Shown here piece by piece: positions 8,117-16,985 of a stretch of 64,000 bases of DNA; within the stretch, counting starts at the first letter, position 1; every line of letters starts with the position of its first letter. The notes beneath the pieces were generated by a model. The model had not been told where the DNA came from, ran no database searches, and saw nothing but the letters and a program-made list of their open reading frames with translations. The DNA is from Roseomonas sp. (GTDB lineage Bacteria > Pseudomonadota > Alphaproteobacteria > Acetobacterales > Acetobacteraceae): positions 144,713 to 208,712 of the forward strand of contig JADCER010000010.1 in NCBI GenBank assembly GCA_020249925.1. The letters run 5' to 3'. A program made the position numbers and the translations under genes.

Positions 8117-8815
8117 CTAGCTCGCGGCGTAAAGATACATCGGCAGCGGCTGCGTCTCATCCGCGACCGATTTCACCCCGGGCACCCCCTCGGCCAACAC
8201 CCTAAGCCCGCGCTTGATGGCATCCGAGCGGGAGAAGCCGTGAAAGGTCACGGCGCCATCCTTCACATCCACCATGATGTAATAGGTATCGGCCCAGGGT
8301 TCCTTGCGCATGGCGGCGATCACCGCGGCGCGAATACGCTCATCCGGGATGCCATCGGCCTTTTCGGGCGGCAGCAGCAGGGCATGCAGCAGATCGGCCC
8401 GGCTGATCAGGCCGCGCAGCCGCCCTTCGGAGACCACCAATACCCGGCGAATGCCATGCTTTTCCATGAGTTGCGCCACATGGGCGGCGGTCGCGTCCGG
8501 TTCCACCGTGACCAGTTTTTCGGTCATGATATCGCGCGCCTTGGCGCCATGGGTGCGGGCGTAATGCTCGGCACCGCGCGCCGGGTCGCCAAACAGGCCG
8601 CTGAACCAGGAAGCGGGCTTGTCTTCTTCCCCGGCCAGGCGGCGGATCAGATCGGCTTCCGTGACCATGCCAAGCAAGGCGCCGTCAGCGCCAAGCACCG
8701 GCACGGCGGAAATGCCGCGTTCGGCCAGCAATCGCGCCATGGCGATCACGGGGGTTTCGGGGGGGACCGTGACGATATCGGTCGTCATCAGATCACGGGC
8801 GGTGAGATTGGACAT
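8117..8815 (-). CDS. CBS domain protein with C-terminal BON domain
   Basis: 232 residues: CBS1 at about 5-60 (ARDLMTTDIVTVPPETPV, ADLIRRL), CBS2 at about 90-145 (ARDIMTEKLVTVEPDATA, RADLLHALL), then a BON domain at about 160-225 ending GVPGVKSVADETQP. The start is fixed by an AGGAGG ribosome site 9 nt upstream of the ATG at 8815. CBS pairs bind adenine nucleotides; BON domains often bind membranes or phospholipid. Proteins with this pair are widespread in alphaproteobacteria and usually lack a known partner. No signal peptide, so probably cytoplasmic. Confidence 0.88.
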   Translation of the reverse strand: MSNLTARDLMTTDIVTVPPETPVIAMARLLAERGISAVPVLGADGALLGMVTEADLIRRLAGEEDKPASWFSGLFGDPARGAEHYARTHGAKARDIMTEKLVTVEPDATAAHVAQLMEKHGIRRVLVVSEGRLRGLISRADLLHALLLPPEKADGIPDERIRAAVIAAMRKEPWADTYYIMVDVKDGAVTFHGFSRSDAIKRGLRVLAEGVPGVKSVADETQPLPMYLYAAS

Positions 8816-8930
8816 GGGCTGAACCTCCTGCTTGTGAGGCTTGTCTAGCCGGATTGGCGCGGGCGATTCTTGACGCAGGTCAATGGCAAGGGTTCTCGCA
8901 ACCGCTCGGCGAATATGCGACACTGATCTC

Positions 8931-9557
8931 ATGAAAGCTGCGGCATTGTCATGGGCCCTGATGCTGGGCGGTTGCGGCGTCTTGGGGGGCGCGGGGCTGA
9001 TCGGCAGCGCCCCGCCAACGGGCCAAATGGTCCCGCCCGAGCAATTGGCCCCCCTGGCCGCGCCGCCGCCGGGCCGCGCGCTTTGGGCAGAGCTTGGCCA
9101 GGATGCCGGGCCCGCCCACCCGGTGCGCGCAGAAGGGCCACGCCGCTTCTGGCGCATGGATCAAGGATTTGTTTTCGTGACTGAGGGCGCGCGGGTGGTG
9201 GCGACTGCCGGGCTGCCGACCATGCTGCTGGCTAGCGCCCCGATTGGTGAGGATCCGCTCCGCCGCGCTGCGCCGCTTGGTCCCGCGCCGCTGCGGCTTT
9301 CGCATAGTCTTGATCTGGCGGGCGCGGATGGCCGGCCGGAGCAGATGCGCTTCGGCCAGGTGGTGCAATGCCGGCTGGAGCCTGAGGAACCCGCCATTGG
9401 CGGCGTGATCGAACGCGTTGAGATTTGCGAGGGCGCGGCGGCTTTCACCAATCGCTTCTGGTTTCGCGCCGCCGATCGCGTGCTGATCCGCTCAGAACAA
9501 TGGATCGGGCGCGATGTGCCGCCGCTCAGGCTGGAAGTGGCGGTGGAGGGGAGTTAA
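8931..9557 (+). CDS. YjbF/GfcB-like outer-membrane lipoprotein
   Basis: 208 residues with a lipoprotein signal peptide (MKAAALSWALMLGGCG; cleavage before Cys15). The mature part has a loose resemblance to the YjbF/GfcB family of exopolysaccharide-associated lipoproteins: a VTEGARVVATAGL strand pair, a late QCRL strand, and a closing FTNRFWF...RSEQWIGRDVPPLRLEV segment. That family is tied to capsule or group 4 polysaccharide export, but no gfc/yjb partners are here, so the name is tentative. ATG 8931 is chosen because it gives the signal peptide; an upstream ATG at 8883 would bury it. The stop codon overlaps the end of the convergent MscS gene by 4 bp. Confidence 0.7.
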   Translation: MKAAALSWALMLGGCGVLGGAGLIGSAPPTGQMVPPEQLAPLAAPPPGRALWAELGQDAGPAHPVRAEGPRRFWRMDQGFVFVTEGARVVATAGLPTMLLASAPIGEDPLRRAAPLGPAPLRLSHSLDLAGADGRPEQMRFGQVVQCRLEPEEPAIGGVIERVEICEGAAAFTNRFWFRAADRVLIRSEQWIGRDVPPLRLEVAVEGS

Positions 9558-11851
9558 CTCGTCGCCGGCGGGGGCTCTGGCGCCGCGCTTGCGGTTTGTG
9601 CCGGGTGCTTTTCTTCCAGCACCAGCTTCTGATGCGGGTAGGGAATCTCAATCCCAAGCTCATCGAAGCGCCGCTTGATGCGCCGGTTCATCTCACGCGC
9701 CACAGCCCAGCGCTGGGATGGTTCGGTCTTCAGCCGCACGCGCATGATCACGCCGGAATCGCCCAACCTGTCCACGCCCATCACATCCAGATCATCGCGT
9801 ATCACTGGCCGCCAACGCGGGTCTTCACGCATTTCGCTCGCGATCTGGCGCAGCGTGTCGGAGACCTTATCGGTATCCTCGCGGTAATCCACATTCACAT
9901 CAATCACCGCAAAGGCGAAGTCGCGTGTCTGGTTTGTCACGCTGGTGACAGCGCTGAAGGGGATGATGTGCAGGCTGCCATCCACGGCGCGGAGCTTGAT
10001 GGACCGGATGGAAAGATGTTCCACCACGCCATTCAGCCCGCCCAATTGCACAACATCGCCCACCGCGACCGCATCTTCAAACAGCAGGAAAATCCCGGTG
10101 ATGACATCCTGCACCAACCGCTGGGAGCCAAAACCAACCGCAATGCCGACCACCCCGGCACCGGCAATGAGTGGCGCGACATTCACGCCGATTTCCGTCA
10201 GCACCGACAGCACGACAAAAATCAGGATCACTGCGAGCAGCGCGGTGCGCAGCATGGGCAATAATGTGCGCACCCGCGCACTCTGCGCTGCCTTGGCATC
10301 GCGCGAGAGCCGTTCCAGATGCCGTTGGATCGCGGCATTGATGCCTTCCCAGATCACCAAGGCGAGTGTGATGGTGAGCGCGATGGAAACCAGGGACGAC
10401 ACCAACCGATTGCCAAGCTTGCCATGGCCGAACCAGGCAAAGGCCTCCAACCCCCAGCTTTCCAGCAGGAACAGCAGGGCGATGCCGCCAATCGCCATGC
10501 TCGCGCTGCCCTTCAATACGGGCAGGTAGCGATTGGCCCGTGCCTCCAGCCCTGGGTAGCGCGCGGATAATTCGGGCGTGATGCGAAAGGCGCGGGTGAT
10601 GACCCGGCGTAACGCCAAATCGGCCAGTTTCGAAAGCGTGAGAATAAGCAAGGTACTGATTGAAACGCGCATCAGGCGCCAGAAGCCATGATGGATTTCC
10701 AGCGCCCAGACCCCCCAGGCAGCGATCAGCCAGGCGATGGCGACCAAATGCCAGATATCGGCGGCGCGGTCGCGCAGCATGCGGAAAAAGCGCCGGGCGC
10801 GGTCCGGTTCATCCGTTTCCGCCAATTCCGGCGCGCGCAATACATCCGAAACTGCCTGCCGGTTCTGCAGAATGATAATCACCAGGAATAGCGTGACCAG
10901 AAGCAGCGCGATGCGCAAAATCGAATCATAGGCCGACCAGGGCAGCCCGAATTGCAACCCGGCTTCGGCCACCGCATAGCTTGTGATCAAAACAATCACG
11001 ATGCGCCGCAGCCAAATGGTTGCATAGGCGGCGGTTTCATCCGTCACCGGCAGCAGGCGCAAATGTGTCGAAGCCGGCGAGAACAGCATCCGCGCCGCCG
11101 CCATCACCGCGCGGGACGCCATATAGGCGTTATTCGCGGTCAACATCACAAGCTGCGTGGTGGGCAGCGGGTAAACCGCCGTAATCAGGCCATAGGATAT
11201 CAGCGCAAAGGCGGCAATCGGCACCAGATCAAGCCCAAGCCTTGCCAACACCAATGGCACGCGCTGCAACCTTGCCCAGCCGGTGAGCTCGACCGGGGCA
11301 AGGGCATCCAGCCGGTCACGAAACCGGCCAAGAAAACGCGCTGCCGCCCATTCGGCCAGTAAGCCGAGCCCAAGGACCAGAATGACCTTCCACGAAGCAT
11401 CCAACACGCGCTTTTGCGTCACCGGGTCCCGCACAATGCTGGTGAGCCAGCCAAGCACCGCCGGCAGATCGGCAATGGCGCGCACGGTGGCCACCAACTG
11501 ATCCGATGCCCCGGCCAGGCGCTGCGATGCCCCCTGCAGCAATTGGGCACCAAGCGTATTGGGCGCGAGCAAAGCTGGTTCCGTGCTGGCGGGCGCGCCG
11601 GGGGCCGCGCCTTCCGCTTCGCCGGCGGCGGCGCGCAGCGCGCGGATCAATTCGGCGCGGCGCGCATCATCCTGCAAAATCTTGAGCAGTGCTTCCAATT
11701 CCGGCGATGCCGCGCTGCTGGCGGTGGCGGCCGCCACTGGGGGCGGTTCTGCCACCGGATTGCCTGGTTCTGCCTGCGCCCATGCCTGGCCTGCCAGCAG
11801 CACGAAGCCCAGCAACAGCATGAATCGCCGCATTCCTTGGATAATGCTCAT
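9554..11851 (-). CDS. Large MscS-family mechanosensitive channel
   Basis: 765 residues. A signal peptide (about residues 1-25, ending AGQAWAQA) precedes a periplasmic region rich in Ala/Pro, then roughly ten membrane helices. The MscS core is in the C-terminal third: the pore helix VVGIAVGFGSQRLVQDVITG followed by the upper beta domain FEDAVAVGDVVQLGGLNGVV and the C-terminal alpha/beta domain with VTNQTRDF. Such long members resemble YbiO/YjeP-type channels that release solutes on hypo-osmotic shock. It is alone on its strand, tail to tail with the lipoprotein gene. No mutation of conserved glycine/alanine pore positions stands out. Confidence 0.9.
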   Translation of the reverse strand: MSIIQGMRRFMLLLGFVLLAGQAWAQAEPGNPVAEPPPVAAATASSAASPELEALLKILQDDARRAELIRALRAAAGEAEGAAPGAPASTEPALLAPNTLGAQLLQGASQRLAGASDQLVATVRAIADLPAVLGWLTSIVRDPVTQKRVLDASWKVILVLGLGLLAEWAAARFLGRFRDRLDALAPVELTGWARLQRVPLVLARLGLDLVPIAAFALISYGLITAVYPLPTTQLVMLTANNAYMASRAVMAAARMLFSPASTHLRLLPVTDETAAYATIWLRRIVIVLITSYAVAEAGLQFGLPWSAYDSILRIALLLVTLFLVIIILQNRQAVSDVLRAPELAETDEPDRARRFFRMLRDRAADIWHLVAIAWLIAAWGVWALEIHHGFWRLMRVSISTLLILTLSKLADLALRRVITRAFRITPELSARYPGLEARANRYLPVLKGSASMAIGGIALLFLLESWGLEAFAWFGHGKLGNRLVSSLVSIALTITLALVIWEGINAAIQRHLERLSRDAKAAQSARVRTLLPMLRTALLAVILIFVVLSVLTEIGVNVAPLIAGAGVVGIAVGFGSQRLVQDVITGIFLLFEDAVAVGDVVQLGGLNGVVEHLSIRSIKLRAVDGSLHIIPFSAVTSVTNQTRDFAFAVIDVNVDYREDTDKVSDTLRQIASEMREDPRWRPVIRDDLDVMGVDRLGDSGVIMRVRLKTEPSQRWAVAREMNRRIKRRFDELGIEIPYPHQKLVLEEKHPAQTASAAPEPPPATS

Positions 11852-11940
11852 GCGGGGCTTCCGAGCCTATTGCCGGGCGCGGGTCAAGTCTTTCCGGCGC
11901 GCCGATTGCCGGGAAGGGGCAGCGCCGTTACACCGCGCGC

Positions 11941-13155
11941 ATGCTCACTGCGCCTTCTGTCTGGACCGTCATGATCGCCCTTTTGGGGACGCATTTGGCG
12001 GGGATGGGCGTTTTCCTGACCGTGCCGGTACTCGCCCCCGCCATCGCGGCAGAGCTTGGCATCGCCGCGTCGCTCGCTGGGGTCCATACCGCGCTGGTCT
12101 ATCTGGGGGCCATGGTGTCGGGGCCGCTGGCGGGGGCCTTCATTCATCGCTTTGGCGGCATCAGGGTCTTGCAGGTGGGGATGCTGATTTCGGCCTTTGG
12201 CATCGCGCTTGCCATGCTCGGGCATCCGGCGGCGCTTTTTGCCTCGGCCGTCATTGCCGGGCTGGGCCATGGGCCGATGACCCCGGCAGGTAGCCATTTG
12301 CTCGCAGCGCGCACCCCGGCGCGGCGGCGGGGCCTGATCTTCAGCCTGAAGCAATGCGGCGTGCCGGCGGGTGCTATGCTGATCGCCGCCGCCGTGCCGC
12401 CCATTGCGGTGGCGGCCGGTTGGCGCCAGGGCGTGTTGGCGGTGGTGGTTTTCCTTGCAATTTCAGCGCTTTGCCTGCAACCGCTGCGCGTTGCGCTCGA
12501 CGCCGAGCGTAATCCCAAGGCCGCAATCCGGGATTTGGCGCAGATTTGGGGGGCAGCGGCTGCGAGCCTTGGCTTGCTCCGCCAATTCCCGATTTTGCGC
12601 CGCATGACCATCATGTCCGCGCTTTATGGCGTTTCCCAATTCTGTTTTTCGAGCTTTTTCGTGGTGTTTCAGGTGGCAAGCCTGGGGGCATCGCTGACCG
12701 AGGCCGGGCTGCGCCTGGCTTTTGCCCAGGCCGCCGGGGTGGCGGGCCGGGTGCTTTGGGGTGTCGTGGCGGACCGCACCGGCGCCGCGCCGGTCTTTAC
12801 CGGGCTTGGCATTGGCGCGGCGGTGGCCGGTTTGGCGTTATTGCTGGCCGGGCCGGATTGGCCGGGCTTTGTCATCATTCTGGCCGGCATGTTGATGGGT
12901 GCCACCGCGATTGGCTGGAATGGGGTATTTTTGGCCGAGATGGCGCGGCTGGCGCCGGCGGGGCAGGTGGGCGGCACCACGGCCGCGGCGGGGTTTGTCT
13001 TTGGCCTTTCCATGCTGGTTGCACCCCCCTTCTTTTCCCTGCTGGTGGACCTGACGGGCGGCTATGCGGCCGGATTCGCGCTGTGCGTGATAACGGCGTT
13101 GATTGGGGCGGCGCTGGCTTGGTCCGTGCGGGGCGGGGCTGTCTCCCGCCGCTGA
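11941..13155 (+). CDS. MFS transporter
   Basis: 404 residues with twelve predicted membrane helices in two halves. The first loop pattern PLAGAFIHRFGGIRVL and the matching second-half loop GRVLWGVVADRTGAAPVF are major-facilitator A-type motifs. A cytoplasmic loop between the halves is about 30 residues. The ATG at 11941 follows GC-rich sequence without an obvious ribosome site. No substrate can be assigned: neighbours are a mechanosensitive channel and a small twin-membrane protein. It is transcribed away from the MscS gene, so the 89-bp gap holds two divergent promoters. Confidence 0.85.
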   Translation: MLTAPSVWTVMIALLGTHLAGMGVFLTVPVLAPAIAAELGIAASLAGVHTALVYLGAMVSGPLAGAFIHRFGGIRVLQVGMLISAFGIALAMLGHPAALFASAVIAGLGHGPMTPAGSHLLAARTPARRRGLIFSLKQCGVPAGAMLIAAAVPPIAVAAGWRQGVLAVVVFLAISALCLQPLRVALDAERNPKAAIRDLAQIWGAAAASLGLLRQFPILRRMTIMSALYGVSQFCFSSFFVVFQVASLGASLTEAGLRLAFAQAAGVAGRVLWGVVADRTGAAPVFTGLGIGAAVAGLALLLAGPDWPGFVIILAGMLMGATAIGWNGVFLAEMARLAPAGQVGGTTAAAGFVFGLSMLVAPPFFSLLVDLTGGYAAGFALCVITALIGAALAWSVRGGAVSRR

Positions 13156-13174
13156 AAGCGTGTAGCTTAGTCGA

Positions 13175-13369
13175 ATGACGACAATCCTCACCATTCTGGT
13201 TGCGCTTGCCATGCTGGCCACGGTTGGCGTGCTTTTTGCCGGTATTCTCGGCATGGCGGGTGGCAAGGCCAATCCGCGCACCTCCAATTGGCTGATGCGC
13301 TGGCGCATTATCTTCCAATTCATCGCGGTCGGGCTTTTTGTCATTCTGCTTTTGCTGCTGAAGAGCTAG
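13175..13369 (+). CDS. HIG1-like twin-transmembrane small protein
   Basis: 64 residues, two hydrophobic helices (about 5-27 and 45-62) joined by a basic loop KANPRTSNWLMRWRI. This hairpin with the N-L-M-R-W-R loop is typical of the alphaproteobacterial HIG1/twin transmembrane family, which is often found upstream of a cobalamin adenosyltransferase and etfBA, as here (etfB lies 183 bp on) but without the adenosyltransferase gene. Mitochondrial HIG1 relatives associate with respiratory complexes; the bacterial role is not established. The stop codon is followed 8 bp later by dispersed palindrome copy 3. Confidence 0.8.
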   Translation: MTTILTILVALAMLATVGVLFAGILGMAGGKANPRTSNWLMRWRIIFQFIAVGLFVILLLLLKS

Positions 13370-13376
13370 TTCGGTC

Positions 13377-13420
13377 GTATTTGCCGAGCCGCCAAGTGAA
13401 GCCACTTGGCTTGAAAATAC
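13377..13420. repeat. Dispersed palindrome family, copy 3 (inverted)
   Basis: Same element as copies 1 and 2 but in the opposite orientation: GTATTTGCCGAGCC, then inner stem GCCAAGTG (13391-13398) and CACTTGGC (13403-13410), then TTGAAAATAC. The outer arm has changed on both sides (GTAT with ATAC instead of GCAT with ATGC), a compensatory change that keeps the pairing. It lies just after the twin-membrane gene and before etfB. Confidence 0.8.
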
Positions 13421-13552
13421 TCCTCCGTGCCTTGCCCGGTCCGGCGCGGGGCTATATTACCCGAATGGCTGGGTGAGGGGGTCAGAAGAACCCTGGCACC
13501 TGGCATTCCGGCGCCAATCGTCCCCCCATTTCCTGAAGGCTATAGTTGCATC

Positions 13553-14302
13553 ATGAAGCTTCTGGTCCCCGTCAAGCGGGTGGTGGATTACAACGTCAAG
13601 GTCCGCGTGAAGGCGGATGGCACGGGCGTTGAAACAGCCAATGTCAAAATGTCCATGAACCCCTTTGACGAAATCGCGGTGGAAGAAGCCGTGCGGTTGA
13701 AGGAAAAGGGCATCGCCACCGAAATCATCGCGGTATCCGCAGGCCCTGCCGTGGCGCAGGAACAGATCCGCACGGCACTCGCCATGGGTGCTGATCGCGG
13801 CATACTGGTGGAGCATGATGGCGCGCTGGAACCGCTTGCGGTTGCCAAAATCCTGAAGGCGATCATCGCCAAGGAAGCGCCTGACCTCGTGATCCTGGGC
13901 AAGCAGGCGATTGATGATGACATGAACGCCACCGGCCAGATGCTGGCGGCGCTGATGGGCTGGCCGCAAGGCACCTTCGCGTCCAAGGTTGAGGTCGCCG
14001 ATGGCACGCTGAACATCACGCGCGAAGTGGATGGTGGCTTGGAAAAGCTGGCGCTGAAGCTGCCGGCGATTATCACCACCGATCTCCGCTTGAATGAACC
14101 GCGCTATGCGTCGCTGCCCAATATCATGAAGGCGCGCAAGAAGCCGATTGAAACCGTGAAGCCCGCCGATCTGGGGGTGGACCCGGCGCCGCGGCTGACC
14201 GTGCTGAAGGTGGAAGAACCGCCCAAGCGCCAAGCCGGCAAGAAGGTGGGTTCCGTGCAGGAACTTGTTGAAAAGCTACGCAATGAAGCGAAGGTGATTT
14301 GA
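13553..14302 (+). CDS. etfB: Electron transfer flavoprotein beta subunit
   Basis: 249 residues starting [20 protein letters not shown], the standard start of group I EtfB; longer in-frame starts extend into non-coding sequence. The AMP-binding region is present ([20 protein letters not shown]), as is the recognition-loop region [20 protein letters not shown] used to dock dehydrogenases. With EtfA it carries electrons from acyl-CoA dehydrogenases to ETF-ubiquinone oxidoreductase. The stop lies 2 bp before the etfA ATG. Start supported by family N-terminus rather than by a strong ribosome site. Confidence 0.96.
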   Translation: MKLLVPVKRVVDYNVKVRVKADGTGVETANVKMSMNPFDEIAVEEAVRLKEKGIATEIIAVSAGPAVAQEQIRTALAMGADRGILVEHDGALEPLAVAKILKAIIAKEAPDLVILGKQAIDDDMNATGQMLAALMGWPQGTFASKVEVADGTLNITREVDGGLEKLALKLPAIITTDLRLNEPRYASLPNIMKARKKPIETVKPADLGVDPAPRLTVLKVEEPPKRQAGKKVGSVQELVEKLRNEAKVI

Positions 14303-14304
14303 CC

Positions 14305-15240
14305 ATGGCGGTGCTTGTTCTTGCCGATCATCAGGACGGCGCGCTGACCCAGCCAACCCGCAGCACGGTGGCCGCTGCCGCCAAGCTTGGCGATGTGCAT
14401 GTGCTTGTCGCGGGCGGTGCCACTGGCGCTGCCGCTGCGGCCGCTGCCAAGCTGCCATCGGTTGCCAAGGTGCTGACCGCCGAGGCTGAGATCTACGCCC
14501 ATGGCCTGGCTGAACCGATGGCCGCTTTGCTGGTCGGGCTTGCGCCTGGCTATTCGCATTTACTGGCGCCGGCTTCCGCCGGTGGCAAGAATGTGATGCC
14601 GCGCGCTGCCGCGCTTTTGGATGTTCAGATTCTGTCGGATATTTCCGACGTGGTGGATGCCGATACCTTTGTGCGGCCGATCTATGCCGGCAATGCCTTG
14701 GCCACGGTGAAATCGGCCGATGCCAAGAAGGTGATCACGGTACGCGCGGCGTCCTTTGATCCTGTCGCCGCCGAAGGCGGTTCGGCGCCGATTGAAGCGG
14801 CGGCGACTGCAGCCGATCCGGGGCTTTCGCGCTTCCTGGGCGCTGAGATTGTGAAAAGCGAACGCCCGGAATTGACGGCGGCGCGGGTTGTGGTCTCGGG
14901 CGGGCGTGCGATGGGTTCGGCAGAGAATTTCGCCATTGTCGAAAAGGTTGCCGATAAGCTTGGCGCCGCCATTGGTGCTTCGCGCGCCGCGGTGGATGCA
15001 GGCTATGCGCCGAATGACCATCAGGTGGGCCAGACCGGCAAGATTGTGGCGCCGGAGCTGTATATCGCGGTCGGCATTTCCGGGGCCATCCAGCATCTGG
15101 CCGGGATGAAGGACAGCAAGGTGATCGTCGCCATCAATAAGGATGAAGAAGCGCCGATTTTCCAAGTGGCCGATTACGGGCTGGTGGCCGATTTGTTCAA
15201 GGCCATGCCGGAATTGGAAGCCGAACTCGACAAGAAGTGA
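14305..15240 (+). CDS. etfA: Electron transfer flavoprotein alpha subunit
   Basis: 311 residues, [20 protein letters not shown] at the start. The C-terminal FAD domain carries the ETF-alpha signature: [34 protein letters not shown], and [19 protein letters not shown] at 14299 would add two residues and overlap etfB; ATG 14305 is preferred. It pairs with EtfB as the soluble electron carrier of beta-oxidation. It is followed by a GC-rich hairpin and then hbd on the same strand. Confidence 0.96.
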   Translation: MAVLVLADHQDGALTQPTRSTVAAAAKLGDVHVLVAGGATGAAAAAAAKLPSVAKVLTAEAEIYAHGLAEPMAALLVGLAPGYSHLLAPASAGGKNVMPRAAALLDVQILSDISDVVDADTFVRPIYAGNALATVKSADAKKVITVRAASFDPVAAEGGSAPIEAAATAADPGLSRFLGAEIVKSERPELTAARVVVSGGRAMGSAENFAIVEKVADKLGAAIGASRAAVDAGYAPNDHQVGQTGKIVAPELYIAVGISGAIQHLAGMKDSKVIVAINKDEEAPIFQVADYGLVADLFKAMPELEAELDKK

Positions 15241-15248
15241 TTTGCCTG

Positions 15249-15280
15249 CTCGGGGCGCGCGGTTGATGCGCTGCCCCGAG
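15249..15280 (+). other. Hairpin between etfA and hbd
   Basis: CTCGGGGC (15249-15256) pairs with GCCCCGAG (15273-15280), extended inward by GCGC/GCGC with one bulge. There is no T-run (AATTAC follows), so it is more likely an mRNA-stabilising or processing structure, or a weak attenuator between etfBA and hbd, than a full terminator. Confidence 0.55.
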
Positions 15281-15305
15281 AATTACAGCAACAGGAGCAT
15301 CCATC

Positions 15306-16184
15306 ATGGCGGCAATCAATAAACTCGGCGTGATTGGCGCGGGGCTGATGGGCAATGGCATTGCCCATGTGGCGGCGCTTTCCGGCATTCCGGTGGTGCT
15401 GATGGATGTGCAGCAACAGGCGCTGGATCGCGCGCTGGCGACCATGGCGAAGAACATGGACCGGCAAGTGAGCAAGGGCAGCGTGAGCAGCGCTGACCGT
15501 GATGCTGCACTCGCGCGCATTGTCACCGCGACCGATAACAGCGCCTTCGCCGATTGCGACATGGTGATTGAAGCGGCAACTGAGAATGAGGAGATCAAGA
15601 AGAAGATCTTCGCTGCCCTTTGCCCGATTCTAAAGCCGGATGCGCTGCTCGCTTCCAATACGTCTTCCATTCCGATCACGCGGCTGGCGGCAGCAACCGA
15701 TCGGCCAGGCCGCTTCATCGGCATGCATTTCTTCAACCCCGTGCCGATGATGAAGCTGGTTGAAATCATTCGTGGCCTGGCCACGGAAGATGCCACCTAT
15801 CAGGCGGTGGAAGCGCTCGCGAAGCGCATGGGCAAGGCGCCGGTCATGGCGCAGGATTGGCCGGGATTTGTCGTCAACCGCATCCTTTGCCCCATGATCA
15901 ATGAGGCGATACAGGCGCTGATGGAAGGCGTGGGCGATGTGGCGGCGATTGATGCCGGCATGAAGCTTGGCGCCAATCACCCGATGGGGCCGCTGGAGCT
16001 CGCTGATTTCGTCGGCCTCGATACGCTCTATTCGGTCATGAAGGTGCTGCATGAAGGCTTGGGCGATTCCAAATATCGGCCTTCGCCCTTGCTCGCGAAA
16101 TATGTTGAAGCCGGCTGGTATGGGCGGAAATCCGGCCGCGGCTTTTACGATTACAGCACAACGCCGCCCACGCCGACGCGCTGA
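15306..16184 (+). CDS. hbd: 3-hydroxybutyryl-CoA dehydrogenase
   Basis: 292 residues. N-terminal NAD domain with GAGLMGNGIAHVAA near residue 10; acidic Asp after strand 2 (VVLMDVQQ) selects NAD. The catalytic His is in MHFFNPVPMMKLVEI and the helix Asn/Glu region is ASNTSSIPITRLA. The C-terminal domain contains NRILCPMINEAIQALMEGVG and NHPMGPLELADFVGLD. It oxidises 3-hydroxybutyryl-CoA to acetoacetyl-CoA. Location after etfBA is the classical arrangement. AGGAG lies 8 nt upstream of the ATG. An adenosine-rich nearby gap does not alter the start. Confidence 0.94.
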   Translation: MAAINKLGVIGAGLMGNGIAHVAALSGIPVVLMDVQQQALDRALATMAKNMDRQVSKGSVSSADRDAALARIVTATDNSAFADCDMVIEAATENEEIKKKIFAALCPILKPDALLASNTSSIPITRLAAATDRPGRFIGMHFFNPVPMMKLVEIIRGLATEDATYQAVEALAKRMGKAPVMAQDWPGFVVNRILCPMINEAIQALMEGVGDVAAIDAGMKLGANHPMGPLELADFVGLDTLYSVMKVLHEGLGDSKYRPSPLLAKYVEAGWYGRKSGRGFYDYSTTPPTPTR

Positions 16185-16196
16185 CGCGATTTTTCC

Positions 16197-16985
16197 ATGG
16201 CGGGGTTGGTGCAGTTCCAGGGCTGGCGCCTCAAGCTGCGAGAGCTTTATTTCGGCAGTTCCGTGATGTCGCGGCGCTTTCGCTACGGGATCATCTGTTT
16301 TGATCTGCTGACGCTGTTCTTCGTGATCGGCACGTCCTTCGTACCGCGCGAGCCCTGGATTGGCGTGGTGGATGTGGTGATCGGGCTGATCCTGGCCGCC
16401 GAATACGCCGCGCATCTGGCGGCGCATCGCGCACCGGGGCGTCAGGCGCTGACATTTTCAAGCCTGATTGATCTTGTTGCCATCCTGTCCTTCCTGGCAC
16501 CCCTGACCGGGGAAGGGTTTGGGTTCCTGCGCGTTTTGCGCACGCTTCGGCTGCTGCACACCTATCGGACGCTGATGGAACTCCGCCAGGATATGCCCTT
16601 CTTCCGCCGGCATGAGGAAGCGCTGATTGCCGGCGTGCATCTGACAGTCTTTGTCTTTGTCATGACGGCGGTGGTTTATGAAAGCCAGCGCGCCATCAAT
16701 GCAAAAATCGCCGATTACGCCGATGCGCTTTATTTCACCGTGACAGCCCTGACCACGACCGGGTTTGGTGACATCACGCTGGAAGGCAAATTCGGCAAGC
16801 TGCTTTCCGTGTTTATCATGATTTGCGGCGTGACGCTGTTTCTGCGCCTGGCGCAGGCGCTGTTCCGCCCGCGCAAGGTGCGCTTTCCCTGCCCAAGCTG
16901 TGGGCTGCAACGCCATGATCCGGATGCGGTGCATTGCAAGGCCTGCGGGACAAGGCTTGCCATCCCCGACGAAGGCAGGGATTAA
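16197..16985 (+). CDS. Voltage-sensor K+ channel with C-terminal zinc ribbon
   Basis: 262 residues: a four-helix voltage-sensor-like domain whose S4 reads FLRVLRTLRLLHTYR (about residues 110-124), then S5, a pore loop with selectivity filter TTTGFGD (about 181-187), and S6. The last 40 residues hold CPSCG and CKACG, a C-x2-C-x11-C-x2-C zinc ribbon. The filter TGFGD differs from the common TVGYGD but keeps the glycines, so K+ selectivity is likely. A tetrameric inner-membrane channel is expected, with the ribbon in the cytoplasm. It starts 12 bp after hbd and its stop overlaps the end of ilvE by 4 bp (convergent). Confidence 0.85.
   Translation: MAGLVQFQGWRLKLRELYFGSSVMSRRFRYGIICFDLLTLFFVIGTSFVPREPWIGVVDVVIGLILAAEYAAHLAAHRAPGRQALTFSSLIDLVAILSFLAPLTGEGFGFLRVLRTLRLLHTYRTLMELRQDMPFFRRHEEALIAGVHLTVFVFVMTAVVYESQRAINAKIADYADALYFTVTALTTTGFGDITLEGKFGKLLSVFIMICGVTLFLRLAQALFRPRKVRFPCPSCGLQRHDPDAVHCKACGTRLAIPDEGRD

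Noticed and set aside
13427..13552. N-terminal extension of EtfB (42 codons)
   Set aside because: Not present in the family; composition is non-coding and the conserved [10 protein letters not shown] start is downstream.
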